Shown here: positions 10,538 through 23,600 of the stretch, piece by piece
Numbering within the stretch: the stretch's first letter is position 1
Layout: each line of letters starts with the position of its first letter
Source of the DNA: Dipteronia dyeriana
Taxonomy: Eukaryota; Streptophyta; Magnoliopsida; Sapindales; Sapindaceae
Direction of reading: 5' to 3'
DNA: 64,000 nt
Assembly (NCBI GenBank): GCA_032871835.1
Contig: CM065301.1
Location: 31,442,405-31,506,404, forward strand
The notes under the pieces: generated by a model
The model's database searches: none
What the model was told of the DNA's origin: nothing
Seen by the model: the letters and a program-made list of their open reading frames with translations, nothing else
Position numbers and translations under genes: made by a program

Positions 10538-12802
10538 TGTTAGGATTATGCTCGATAGCAAGAGTGTAATATTGTAATTAACAATCTTTTCATATGAATA
10601 AAGTGATTTCTAGTTTAATAAATCTTATAGAATTTATAGTTTAATTATTATAATTGTCAAAAGTAAATAATCATAAGGTCAAAAGACTATGAGAAAAGAA
10701 GAATTGTTCATACATTTAGATATGCATGAGGTAGACACAATTCTTTAGTTAGTCTTGAATAATATTCACAACTTAAGATAGAAGGTTGGACGCATTTATC
10801 TTGTCAAAACTGTAGATTCTTTTGCTAGCATTTGAGTGGGATCAAATGTGCTATGATGAGTCTAAAATCATCAAAGTGAGGTGTCTTTGGGCAAGAGAAT
10901 CTAGTGCACCGGGTGCATTGAATAGGATCAAAATGAAATACTTTGTCTAGAACCGTCAATGGATAAAAGTTTCATTTGAAGACAATCAGAGAGTCTATCT
11001 CAATCCTGAGATAAATGATGGACTTATGGTTGCAAGTGTTGTCATTTGAGCTATCAATGAGTACGATTATATAGCATAGTCTATCCTCGATAGTTTGGTG
11101 GTATTCATTTGTTAATCGATAGAGGACTTGGCGATTACTGGTATTCTTCAAGAGGATACACTTTCTCCAATAAGGTTGTCTAGGGTATGAATGAGTACCA
11201 TCAACTTATTCTATCTTTATTAAGAGTCCAATTTTAGTTCTTTAGTGGAAAGAACTAAAATTAAATAGATTGGACCTAAGTGAATCATTTGTTGATTGTG
11301 ATTGGATTGTGTCTATTGGAGCTTAAATTTAGATAGCCGTCAAGATCTCCAATCTACACGAACTTGCATGGATCACTTGATATATTCTATCGGACCAATA
11401 GGAGTCTATCTAGAATTGTAATAAGGCATGTGAACTTGTTTCTTTTTGTAAGAATAGGTCTAGTTCACATGTGGACTTTTTATTTAGGTCCAATGGATTT
11501 AATAAAATGAGAAATATAATATATGGCCTTTATACTAGGTATGGGCGACAATGGCTATGGATAATAGCTTTAATATATTATTTTTATTTTATTATTATTT
11601 AATTAAATGGAGATTAATTAATTTGTTGATTAATTAATTATTTAATTAAAAGTCAAAATCTTTTCCTTTTAGAAGATGGTCTCCTAAAACTATACTATTG
11701 TTGGTAGTATAGTTAATGTTAAAGACTATATTTGATAAGTAGATAAATAAAATGAGTTATTTATCTAATCAAATGAGGAAGTCTTTAATATGGTTACAAG
11801 CACACTATTGAGTAGGATTAGGAGTCTTGGTGTAGGAAAGAATTCTTTTTGGAAAAGGATTCTTGGTCACCAAGTAAAACTACTTAATGGTAGAATTCTT
11901 ATTTGAAAAGGATTCATAACCACCAAGTTAATCTACCTAAGGATAGGATTCTTGTCCATCAAGTAATCTTTATTAGGAGAGATTAAACACTCCTAATCTA
12001 CTTCAAACAAGGGAATTTCGTTCATCACATGTATAATATAGGATAGGATAGATTTCCTTCTAGAAAAGGATTCTAAATACCAAATAAATCCACCTAAGGA
12101 AAGGATTCTTGTCTACCAAGTGAATCCTTCTTAGGAAAGGATTTATGAACCTATATATATGTGGATGATAAATTCAACCAGCCCTAAAGCATTAGAGAGG
12201 AATTTCGGCCAAGCCATATTTTTCTTAGTCAAGAATTCGGCTATCATAGAATTTCGAGGGAGAAAAATCTGATTTTACTCTAGACAAAATTCAAATTTTT
12301 CTTAGCAATAGTGTGTGAATATGGCCAAGTAGAGAAAAAAAGGGGAACGTTTTTGTATTCGATAGTATACTAATATCCTTTACATCAAAAGGGTTTTGTG
12401 TACAACATCGAATCAAGGTTCACGCGAGTTACAATCAAATTGATTGATAATTCACAAGTGACCGGACGTTCTTAGATTTTTTCTCTTGGAGGATATTTGT
12501 AACTAACAAATAAAAGATATTTGCTTTGTCTCCATCCTCAGGAATACAATTTACAGAAAGGGTGCCCACACTCCTAGGTGATTCACGTTCGTGATTGGAT
12601 TGGAAGATCTTGCGGAATTAATTCGGCGCTTGTTCAATCGTCACGTGAAAACGGTATGATACTTTTATATACATCAATTAATCTACGGTTAAAGTTCTCG
12701 TTGCATAAAAAGGGAAATTTTTTTATTTATACGCAAATCCTCATATCATAATCTCGTTTTTTCTCACGCTTTCACTGCGTTTCTAAACCGTTTTTCCCTA
12801 CA
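10538..12802 (+). repeat. A2 5' LTR
   Basis: About 2.27 kb, TGTTAGGATTATGC...CCCTACA. Compared with the right LTR it lacks about 210 bp after gatagaggact (11127), corresponding to about 18022-18237. This copy also carries private changes in its distal part, for example attaggagagatta near 11970, that the right LTR does not share. Confidence 0.95.
12151..12161 (+). promoter_or_regulatory. Probable LTR TATA box (A2)
   Basis: The tract ctatatatatg precedes a conserved tggatgataaattcaacc segment by a few bases. The same pair is found at 19261 and, inverted, at 25885-25895. Confidence 0.5.
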
Positions 12803-12804
12803 AT

Positions 12805-12821
12805 TGGTATCAGAGCCTTGG
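12805..12821 (+). other. Primer-binding site (A2)
   Basis: TGGTATCAGAGCCTTGG two bases after the LTR: an intact start complementary to plant initiator tRNA-Met. Confidence 0.92.
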
Positions 12822-13219
12822 TTGTACCCTTGATTTAACTAATGTATGTGTTCGTGAATCTTTTTCTTTTATTGTATGTATGCCTGTTTTAGAAAGAGAT
12901 GGCACACTAGGTATTCGCTTATATATTTACATTGGAATGTATGGATATATATATATATATATATATATGTTTTTATATATGGTTTGTTATTGCTCAATTT
13001 TGGTCCTAGAATTTCAATGTAATTTTCTTTTGGGATTGTAACAAGAAGGGTGGTCTATTATCGCCATAATTTCCTTCATGGTAGTTGCTAGGTTTTTATT
13101 TTTATTTTTTTTAATTTTGTTGTTGTAATTATAATAAAATAAAAAAACTGCAGTATTTTGTTATGTAAATCTTCTGTAATATATTCAAGTTTTGAAGACT
13201 CGAAGGTTTGAAGAATTAG

Positions 13220-13440
13220 GAGTAACCGGAACAAGTTTGGGACCGTGTGAGACGTAACAACGAACGTGCGTGCGAAGAGCCCGCAGCCACGTTTGTTGTG
13301 GCATGGGTTGCGCACAGCAGCCCTTGTGGTAGCCATGGGCTGCACATGGAAGCCCTTTATGGGCTTGTGACATGCGCATGCCTATGGGTAAGGGCAAGGG
13401 GTGCGCACGCCCATGGGAGGTAGCCGAGGGAGTCTGAAAG
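13220..13440 (+). other. GC-rich leader block (A2)
   Basis: Same block as in A1, with alternating words such as catgggctgc and gcagcccttgtgg that can pair with one another. Just upstream, 12945-12968 is a short (TA)n run. Confidence 0.55.
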
Positions 13441-14205
13441 ACGAAGGTCACGTGAAGACTTGTTTGCCAAGAAAGAGTTCTTGTATTCCAAGATAAATAT
13501 AATTTTCTTGTTTTTCTAGGATGGACCAAAATTGTAGCTATTTATATTTTTATAAATATTGCAATGTTTGTCATTGTTTGATAACATGTCATATAGAATA
13601 GGAGTGCCACTCATACATCTCTTTTGGTATGAACATGCATTGAATGGTTTAAGTATCTAAATTGGCATCTAGATAACTTGGTAAATCATTCTTTGGAATT
13701 CGATCACACGCCTTAAACAATTGAAGGGGAGAAGGTGTTCTGAAACACCTACGGCCTCCAAGTTTAGTTGAACTTTATGTTTCGTGAATAACCCCCCAAG
13801 AGATATTCATGAATGGAATTTAGCAAGATACTTCCTTACAAGGATAGACTAGACAATTCGCTCAAACGATATCTACTCCCAAAGGAGGGATATTCGTGAG
13901 GGATTCTATTGAAGGTCGGTAACTTGGTAACACACTCAATGTGAGTTTATTAATATCCTCCCAAGAGTTCTTGTTAATAAAATCACAAGGCTAAAAATAA
14001 AACTTTGGTTGTTATGTTAACAATTAGGTGGGACCTAGTCCAACTAGTAAATGGTGCGTACTCCCAAAGGAGGCGTAACATTTATGGGTGTTGGATCACC
14101 GTTGAATTTTTACGATTGAATTATTTCATTTAATTCAAGATAAATATTCAAAAGTGCTATATCATGGTTGTTTACTTATATAATTTTTGTTATTAAAAAG
14201 AAATC

Positions 14206-17200
14206 ATGAACCCATCCCTAATCAATATCCTAAAAGATAATACTTTAACTGGTGATAATTATGTCACATGGAAAACGAATATTGGGTTGTTTTTGCAAGC
14301 TGAAAAGTATAAGTCCATTATGTATATTCCTAAACCACCAAACTAATGAATCTAACTCAGGAAGCAAAGAGATGAGTATCAGTAGTGGAAGTCTTCAGAT
14401 GAGATGGTTAAATGTACGTTACATTATGGCCATCATCTCCAACGTGTTGCAACAATAACATGAAGAAATGGAGACTGCTGCCGATATTATGATGTCTCTA
14501 GACAAGGATTCATATGGTTGGTAAAGTTGCTACTGTTAAGACCCGTTAGAAGGTTAAGAGATAACAGAAAAAAAAGCAACTTGAGCCTTCTTAGAAGGAT
14601 ACCAAGAAAGTAACCAAGATCAAAGGAAAGTGTTTCTTTTATAGTGAAAAGGGTCAAAGTAATATATTGAATTAGAATGAATTCAACTTGCATTTAGGCA
14701 ATAGAGAGTTGGTGTCTACTAGTATAGTGGGAGATATTAGAATCAATTTTGATTCTTATAGGCATTTAGATTTAATAAACGTTTATTGTGTACCAATATT
14801 CAAGAGGAATTTAATTTCGGTCTCTTGTCTAAATAAATTTGGATATTCGGTTACTTTTAATAAAGGTTTTATTATTAGTAAGAATAACAAATTTATTTGC
14901 AAAAGTACATTGGAAAATGGTTTATTTTATTTGTATGGAAATATCTCTCACTTGTTAGACACGGAATCAAAGGAACCCAATCATAAAAGAGTAAAATTAT
15001 CAGAAGATGAAACCTACCTTTGGCATTTGCGCCTAGGTCATATTAACCTTAATAGGATTAAAAGATTGGTATGTGACGGACCTCTAAGTGACTTAAAGGT
15101 TGATGATCTACCAACTTGTGAATCTTGTTTGGAAGGTAAAATGACCAAAAGGTCGTTTACGACAAAAAGCACAAGAGCCATTGAATGTTTAGGATTGATA
15201 CACACTGATGTGTGTGGACCTATGAGCATTCAAGCTAGAGGTGGATATGATTACTTCATCACTTTCATGGATGATCACTCAAGATTCGGCTATGTGTATC
15301 GCATGAGACATAAGTCGGATGCTTTTGATATGTTCAAAGCATTTAAAGCTGAAGTGGAAAATCAGCTTGAGAAACGTATAAAAATCTCTAGGTCTGATCG
15401 TGGTGGAGAATATCTATCTGGTGAGTTTCAGCAATATCTTATTGATAATGGAATAATTTATCAGTTTTCTATACCAGGCACACCTCAACAAAATGGGGTG
15501 GCAGAAAGGAGAAATAGAACTCTTTTGGATATGGTTAGGTCTATGTTGAGTTATTCAACGCTCTCTAGTTCTTTTTGGGGAAATGCGTTACAAACTGCCA
15601 TGTATATTCTAAACGATGTACCATCTAAGTCGGTTCCTAAAACACCGCATGAGTTGTGGACTGGGCGAAAGCCTAATTTACAACACTTAAGGATATTTGG
15701 ATGTCCTGTGCTCGTGTTAAAAGGAAAGACAGATAAGATGGAGTCCCATTCAGAAACATGCATATTTGTAGGGTATCCAAAAGGAACAAACGGATATTAT
15801 TTTTATAGTTCTTAAGATCTTAAAGTATTTGTTTCGACAAATGCCAAATTTCTAGAAGATGACTATATGAATAATTTTGTGCCTAAAAGTAAAATTGTCC
15901 TAAATGAGGTTTTAGGAGATACAATTCCATAAGAGGTTTTGCAACCAAGCCCAATTGTAAGTTCCGTACCAATACAAGATCAACAATCTACCATACCTTG
16001 TCGTAGTGGGAGGGTTATTAGACAACCCGAGAAATACATTAGTCTAGGAGAATCTGTATAGCTAAAGGTTATACACAGAAGGAAGGTATCGCTTATAAAG
16101 AAACCTTCTCTCTTGTGGCCATGCTTAAATCCATTAGGATACTCTTATCCATTGCGGCATCTATAGACCTAGAGATTTGGCAAATAGACGTCAAGACAGC
16201 ATTCCTTAATGGAAGTCTTGATGAAAGCATATATATGATGCAACCAGAAGGATTCATTGAAAGGGTATGCAAGTTGCAAAGATCCATATATGGATTGAAG
16301 CAAGCATACAGATCCTGGAACATAAGGTTTGATCAAGCTGTAAAAGGTTTTGAATTTATTTAAAACCTTGATGAACCTTGTGTATACAAAAGGATTAAAG
16401 GCGACAAGTTGGTTTTCCTAATTCTTTACGTTGATGATATACTACTCATCGGAAACGATGTAGGTGTATTGACATCAATAAAAGAATTGGTTAGCAAAAC
16501 AATTTGATATGAAGGACTTAAGAGAAGCAAGTTATATTCTTGGTATCCAAGTCATAAGGGATAGAAAGAATAGAACGATTGCATTATCCCAAGCTTCATA
16601 CATAGATAAATTCTTGTCTAGGTTTTCCATGCAAGATTCTAAGAAAGGTATGTTACCTTTCAGGCATGGAATCAAACTTTCGAAGGAACAAGTTGCTGAG
16701 AATAAGCATGAAGAGCAATTCATGAGTAGGATTCCGTATGCTTCGGCAGTTGGAAGTCTCATGTATGCAATGCTCTGCACTAGACCAGATATTTGTTTTG
16801 CTGTGAGCATAGTTAGTAGGTTTCAATCGAAACCTGGTCCTGATCACTAGATGGTAGTCAAGCATATTTTCAAGTATCTAAGGACAACAAGAGATTATAT
16901 TCTTGTATACTCTTGAGGGGATTTAATTCCCGTTGGGTACACAGATTCTGATTTTTAGTCAGATTCTGACTCCAGTAGATCGACATCAGGATCTGTGTTT
17001 ACCATTGGAGGAGGGGCAGCCATATGGAGGAGTATCAAGCAATCTTGTATTGCTGATTCCACCATGGATGCCGAGTATGTTACCGAATACGAGGCTGTTA
17101 AAGAGGCTATCTATCTCCGCCAATTCTTGATTGACTTGGAAATGGTTCCTGATGCGAATAAGCAGATCACTATCTATTGTGACAATAGTGGAGCAGTGGC

Positions 17201-17414
17201 TAATTCGAGAGAACCAAGAAGTCGTAAGAGAGGGGAACACATTGAAAGAAAGTATCACCTTCTAAGGGAAATTGTGCATAGGGGTGACGTGACGATTACT
17301 AAGATCGCGTCAGTAGAAAATCTAGCGGATCCCTTTACAAAGGCTCTTCCTCAAAAGAGTTTTTATGGCCATCTAGAGAACATAGGGATGAGAGATATGA
17401 CACATTTGCTATAG
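14206..17414 (+). pseudogene. A2 gag-pol, degenerate and internally deleted
   Basis: Gag starts at ATG 14206 (MNPSLINILKDN) but loses about 310 bp at 14505-14510. A second deletion at about 14650 joins the first part of the zinc knuckle (KCFFYSEKG) to sequence just upstream of NEFNLHLGN, so the protease active site is gone. From 14688 to 15815 an open frame carries the GAG-pre-integrase zinc residues (H..H, CESC) and the integrase core with D in IHTDVCG, D in SDRGGEYL and E in GVAERRNR. A third deletion at about 16061 removes the start of reverse transcriptase, which then continues (DVKTAFLNGS) to the YVDD box near 16428 and a frameshift near 16485. RNase H follows, with YCDNSGAVANS and a stop at 17412-17414. 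Confidence 0.9.
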
Positions 17415-17428
17415 AGCAAGTGGGAGAT
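17415..17428 (+). other. Polypurine tract (A2)
   Basis: AGCAAGTGGGAGAT ends directly at the TGTTAGG of the right LTR; the start of plus-strand synthesis. Confidence 0.85.
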
Positions 17429-19902
17429 TGTTAGGATTATGCTCAATAGCAAGAGTGTAATATTGTAATTAACAATATTTTCTTATGAATAAAGTGATTT
17501 CTAGTTTAACAAATCTTATAGCATTTATAGTTTAATTATTACAATTGTCAAAAGTAAATAATCATAAGGTCAAAAGATTATGAGAAAAGAAGAATTGTTC
17601 ATACATCTAGATATGTATGAGGTAGTCACAATTATTTAGTTAGTCTTGAATAATATTCACAACTTAAGATAGAAGGTTGGGCGCATTTATCTTGTCAAAA
17701 TTGTAGATTCTTTTGCTAGCATTTGAGTGGGATCAAATGTGCTATGATGAGTCTAAAATCATCGAAGTGAGGTGTCTTTGGGCAAGAGAATCTAGTGCAC
17801 CGGGTGCATTGAATAGGATCAAAATGAAATACTTTATCTAGAACCGACAATGGATAAAAGTTTTCATTTGAAGACAATCGGAGAGTCTATCTCAATCCTG
17901 AGATAAATGATGGACTTATGGTTGCAAGTGTTGTGATTTGAGCTATCAATGAGTACGATTATATAGCATAGTCTATCCTCGATAGTTTGGTGGTATTCAT
18001 TTGTTAATCGATAGAGGACTTCATTTATAGATATGGACATCGTGGCTCCATTTATTGAATGAGATTAGAATACCATCATATGGATGTTTTGAGGTATTGG
18101 ATATTAAATCTTAACGTTAAGTTTTCAATAGTGTCTATTGAAACATGGCTTCTGGACAAGTCAAAATATCCAAGTTCAAAATGTGGTCATATGAGTAAAT
18201 ATGGTAACTTGGAGAGCTATAGGCGGTCTATGAGTTCTTGGCGTTTACCGGTAATCTTCACGAGGATACACTTTCTCCAATAAGGTTGTCTAGGGTACGA
18301 ATGAGTAACATCAACTTGTTCAATCTTTATTTATGAGTTCAATTTTAGTTCTTTAGTGGAATGAACTAAAATTAAATAGATTGGACCTAAGTGAATCATT
18401 TGTTGATTGTGATTGGGTTGTGTCTATTGGATCTTAAATTTAGATAGCCCGCAAAGATCCCCAATCCACACGAACTTGCATGGATCACTTGATATATTCT
18501 ACCGGACCAATTTAGGGGTCCATCTAGAATTGTAATATTGCATGTGAACTTGTTTCTTTTTGTAAGAATTGGTCTAGTTCACATGTGGACTTTTTATTTA
18601 GGTCCAATGGATTTAATAAAATGAGAAAAATAATATATGGCCTTTATACTAGGTATGGGCGGCATAGGCTACGGATAATAGCTTTAATATATTATTATAT
18701 TTTATTATTTAATTAAATGGGAATTAATTAATTTGTTGATTAATTAATTATTTAATTAAAAGTCAAAATCTTTTCCTATTAGGAGATGGTCTCCTAAAAC
18801 TATACTATTGTTGGTAGTATAGTTAATGTTAAAGACTATATTGATAAATAGATAAATAAAAAAGAGGTTACTAATCTAATCAAATTAGGAAGTCTTTAAT
18901 ATGGTTACAAACACACTATTGAGTAGGATTAGGAGTCTTGTTGTAGGAAAGAATTCTTTTTGGAAAAGGATTTTTGGTCACCAAGTCAAACTACTTAGTG
19001 ATAGAATTCTTATTTGAAAAGGATTCATAACCACCAAGTTAATCTACCTAAAGATAGGATTCTTGTCCATCAAGTAATCTTTCTTAGGTAAGATTAAACT
19101 CTCCTAAACTACATCAAAGAAGGGAATTTCGTTCATCACATGTATTATATAGGATAGGATAGATTTCTTTTAGATAAGGATTCTAACTACCAAATAAATC
19201 CACCTAAGGAAAGGATTCTTTCCAACCAATTGAATCTTTCTTAGGAAAGGATTTATGAACCTATATATATGTGGATGATAAATTCAACCAGCCCTAAGGC
19301 AATTAGAGGTAATTTCGGCCAAGCTTTATTTGAGAAAGAAAAAGTTTCGGCCATCACAGGAATTTTGTGGGAGAAAAATCTGATTTTACTCTAGACAAAA
19401 TTCGATCATCTCTAATCAATAGTGTGTTAATTCGGCCAAGTAGAGAAAAAAGGGGAACGTTTTTGTATTCGATAGTATACTAATATCCTTTATATCAAAA
19501 GGGTTTTGTGTACAACATCGAATCAAGGTTCACGTGAGTTACAATTAAATTGATTGATAATTCACAAGTGACCGAACGTTCTTGGATTTTTCTCTTGGAG
19601 GATATTTGTAACTAACAAAGAAAAGATATTTGCTTTGTCTCCATCCTCAGGAATACAATTTAAAGAAAGGGAGCCCACACTCCTAGGTGATTCATGTTCG
19701 TGATTGGATTGGAAGATCTTACGGAATCAATTCGGTGCTTGTTCAATCGTCACGCGAAAAAGGTACGATACTTTTATATACATCAATTAATCTAGGGTGA
19801 AGGTTCTCGTTGCATAAAAGGGAAAATATTTTTTTATACGCAAACCCTAATCTTGTTTTTTCTCACGCTTTCGCTGCGTTTCTAAACCGTTTTTTCCCTA
19901 CA
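17429..19902 (+). repeat. A2 right LTR, chimeric between A2 and A3
   Basis: 2.47 kb. In its first approximately 530 bp it shares A2-type variants (gaggtgtctttgggcaagag, caccggg, caatggataaaag) that A3 lacks. From about 18290 onward it shares A3-type variants: ttcttaggtaagatt near 19081, gagaaagaaaaagtttcgg near 19332 and cggaccaatttaggggtcc near 18512. A2's left LTR differs at all of these. The change-over lies between about 17960 and 18290. The 5 bases after its end (gagtt, 19903-19907) equal the bases beyond A3's 5' LTR. Confidence 0.88.
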
Positions 19903-20308
19903 GAGTTTATGTTTTTCAGCAGAAGTTTGTTTTAATTCATAAGTTTTCTTATAATGGTGTTTCGTGTAATGAAAGGCTGTAATGGGGTTCCTCTTCCGGG
20001 GGGTAGGTGGGTGTAATGAACAATTGTGTTGTTATGTAGCACATTTTTTAGCACATTTTTTTCACATTAAGGAAATGAAATTAATGAAACTAAATCAATT
20101 GTTTTTTTTAGCACAGAATAGAAGCCCAGTATAATTTGATTTTCAATAAATGTAAGACTATAGGGATTAAATGAGAAAAGAACAAATACAAGCCCTGTAA
20201 CGTATTTCAGAGCTTCAAATAACTTTCCAAGGCTTCAAAACAATTGTTGCCGGGCTCCATAACTATTGTCCATGTGAATGACAGCTGGATTCCACACATG
20301 ATGCTTGA
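19903..20308 (+). other. Displaced flank, probably the 3'-UTR side of the cyclophilin pseudogene
   Basis: This short stretch is not part of any LTR family in the window. It begins gagtt followed by tatgtttttcagcagaag and includes tttcaataaatg, a polyadenylation-like word. The cyclophilin pseudogene (minus strand) ends in gagtt exactly where A3's 5' LTR begins, so this piece is the best candidate for the sequence that once followed. The assignment rests on the 5-bp match and on the chimeric LTR beside it. The end (20283-20306) matches 526-549 inverted. Confidence 0.5.
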
Positions 20309-20329
20309 ATGCTAGCAAAAGAATCTACA

Positions 20330-20667
20330 CTTTGATGATTTTAGACTTATCATAACACATTTGATCCCACTCAAATCCTAGCAAAAGAATCTACAACTTT
20401 AAAAAGATAAAGGCGCCCAACCTTCTATCCTAAGTTGTGAATATTATTCAAGACTAACTAAAGAATCGTGTCTACCTCATACATATCTAGATGTATGAAC
20501 AATTCTTCTTTTATCATAGTCTTTTGACCTTATGATTATTTACTTTTGACAATTATAATAATTAAACTATAATGCTATAAGATTTGTTAAACTAGAAATC
20601 ACTTTATTCATATGAAAAGATTGTTAATTACAATATTACACTCTTGCTATCGAGCATAATCATAACA
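20330..20667 (-). repeat. A3 3' LTR, truncated
   Basis: Starts TGTTATGATTATGCTCG on the minus strand at 20667 and matches family A down to about 20330 (caaagtg). It is followed by a second copy of the 20-bp word gtagattcttttgctagcat, normally found about 70 bp earlier in the LTR, and then by unrelated sequence. Such a repeated word at a breakpoint suggests template switching during repair. Confidence 0.85.
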
Positions 20668-20681
20668 ATCTCCCACTTGCT
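20668..20681 (-). other. Polypurine tract (A3)
   Basis: AGCAAGTGGGAGAT on the minus strand, same as in A2, next to the 3' LTR. Confidence 0.82.
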
Positions 20682-23600
20682 CTATAGCAAATGTGTCATA
20701 TCTCTCATCCCCATGTTCTCTAGATGCCCATCAAAACTCTTTTGAGGAAGAGCCTTTGTAAAGGTATCTGCTAGATTTTCTGCTAACGCGATCTTGGTAA
20801 TCGTCACGTCACCCCTATGTGCAATTTCCCTTAGAAGATGATACTTTCTTTCAATGTGTTTCCCTCTCTTATGACTTATTGGTTCTCTCGAATTAGCCAC
20901 TGCTCCACTATTGTCACAATAGATAGTGATCTGCTTATTCGCAGCAGGAACCACTTCTAAGTCAATCAAGAATTGGCGGAGCCAGACAACCTCGCATGCG
21001 GCAACATACTCGGCTTCTATATGACTGCCCCCTCCTCCAATAGTAAACACAGATCCTGATGTTGATCTCCTAGAGTCAGAATCTGACTGAAAATCAGAAT
21101 CTGACTGAAAATCAGAATCTGTATACCCAACGGGAATTAAATCCCCTTCAAAGTATACAAGCATATAATCTCTCGTTCTCCTTAGATACTTGAAAATATG
21201 CTTGACTACCGTCCAGTGATCAGGACCAGGTTTCGATTGAAACCTACTAAATATGCCCACAACAAAACAAATATCTTGTCTAGTACAGAGCATTGCATAC
21301 ATGAGACTTCCAACTGCCGAAGCATACGGAATCCTACTCATGAATTGCTCTTCAATCTCATTCTTAGGAACTTGTTCCTTCGAAAGTTTGATTCCATGCC
21401 TGAAAGGTAACATACCTTTATTGGAATTTTGCATGGAAAACCTAAACAAGATTTTATCTATGTATGAAGCTTGGGATAATGCAATCGTTCTATTCTTTCT
21501 ATCTCTTATGACTTGGATACCAAAAATATAACTTGCTTCTCCTAAGTCCTTCATATCAAATTGTTTTGCTAACCATTCTTTTATTGATGTCAATACACAT
21601 ACATTGTTTCCGATGAGTAGTATATCATTAACATAAAGAACTAGGAAAACCAACTTGTCGCCTTTAATCATTTTTTAAACACAAGGTTCATCAAGGTTTT
21701 GAATAATTCCAAAACCTTTAACGGCTTGATCGAACCTTATGTTCCAGGATCTGGATGCTTGCTTCAATCCATATATGGATCTTTACAACTTGCTTACTCT
21801 TTCCTCTTGGCCCTTTTCAATGAATCCTTCTAGTTGCATCATATAGATGCTTTCGTCAAGACTTCCATCAAGGAAAGCTGTCTTGACGTCCATTTGCCAA
21901 ATCTCTAGGTCTAGAGATGCTGCAATGGATAAGAGTATCCTAATGGATTTAAGCATGGCCACAAGAGAAAAGGTTTCTTCATAATCTATACCTTCATTCT
22001 GTGTATAACCTTTAGCTACCAATCTAGCTTTTTAGGTTTCCACCTTTCCATCCATTCCTCTTTTCCACTTGTATACCCACTTGCACCCGATGGGTTTTAT
22101 CCCTTTAGGCAAGTCTACAAGAGACCAGACTTTATTTTTGAACATAATTCAATTTCGGATTGCATTGCCTTTTGCCAATGGCGACAATCAACATCTTCCA
22201 TTGCTTCCTTATGCGTATAGGGATCATCGTCGTCCGAAAGATTCTCTACAGATTCTCCTAGACCGATGTATCTTTCGGGTTGTCTAACAACCCTCCCACT
22301 ACGATGAGGTATGGTGGATTGTTGATCTTGTGTTTGTACGGAATTTACAATTGGGCTTGGTTGCAAAACCTCTTATGGAATTGTATCTCCTAAAAGCTCA
22401 TTTAGGACAATTCTACTTTTAGGCACAAAATTATTCATATAGTCCTCTTCTAGAAATTTAGCATTTGTCAAAACAAATACTTTAAGATCTGAAGGACTTT
22501 AAAAATAATATCATTTTGTTCCTTTTGTTACCCTACAAATATGCATGTTTCTGAACGGGACTCCATCTTCTTTGTCTTTCCTTTTAACACGTGCAAAGGA
22601 CATCCAAATATCCTTAAGTGTTGTAAACTAGGCTTTCGCCCAGTCCACAACTCATGTGGTGTTTTAGGAACCGACTTAGATGGTACATCGTTTAGAATAT
22701 ACATGGCAGTTTGTAAAGCATATCCCCAAAAAGAACTAGGGAGCGTTGAATAACTCAACATAGACCTAACCTTATCCAAAAGAGTTCTATTTCTCCTTTC
22801 TGCCACCCCATTTTGTTGAGGTGTGCCTGGTGTAGAAAACAGAAAAATTATTCCATTATCAATAAGATATTGCTGAAACTTACCAGATAGATATTCTCCA
22901 CCACCATCAGACCTCAAGATTTTTATACGTTTCTCAAGCTGATTTTCCACTTCAGCTTTAAATGCTTTGAACATATCAAAAGCTCCCGACTTATGTCTCA
23001 TGAGATACACATAGCCAAATCTTGAGTGATCATTCATGAAAGTGATGAAGTACTCATATCCACCTCTAGCTTGAATGCTCATAAGTCCACACACATCAGT
23101 GTGTATCAATCCTAAACATTCAATGGCTCTTGTGCCTTTGGTCGTAAACAACCTGTTGGTCATTTTTCCTTCCAAACAAGATTCACAAGTTGGTAGATCA
23201 TTAATCTTTAAGTCACTTAGAGGTCCGTCACATACCAATCTTTTAATCCTATTAAGGTTAATATGACCTAAGCGTAAATGCCATAGGTAAGTTTCATCTT
23301 TTGATAATTTTACTCTCTTATGATTAGGTTCCGTTGATTCCGTGTCTAACAAGTGAGAGATATTTCCAGTCAAATAGTATAAACTATTTTCCAATGTACC
23401 TTTGCAAATAATTTTGTCATTCTTACTAATAATAAAACCTTTATTAAAAGTAACCGAATATCCAAATTTATTTAGACAAGAGACTGAAATTAAATTCCTC
23501 TTGTATTGTGGTACATAATAAGCGTTTTATTAAATCTAAATTCCTATAAGAATCATAATTGATTCTAATATATCCCACTACACTAGTAGACACCAACGTT

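Larger units (their letters stand above)
10538..19902 (+). mobile_element. A2: Ty1/copia element with two LTRs, internally deleted
   Basis: LTR, primer-binding site, leader, gag, pol, polypurine tract and second LTR are present in order. It was inserted in B0: the bases to its left (…ctccacaac) are B0 sequence. The 5 bases on the left (acaac) and right (gagtt) do not match, and the right flank is not B0. Together with the chimeric right LTR this points to a rearrangement instead of a simple insertion (see findings). Confidence 0.9.
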
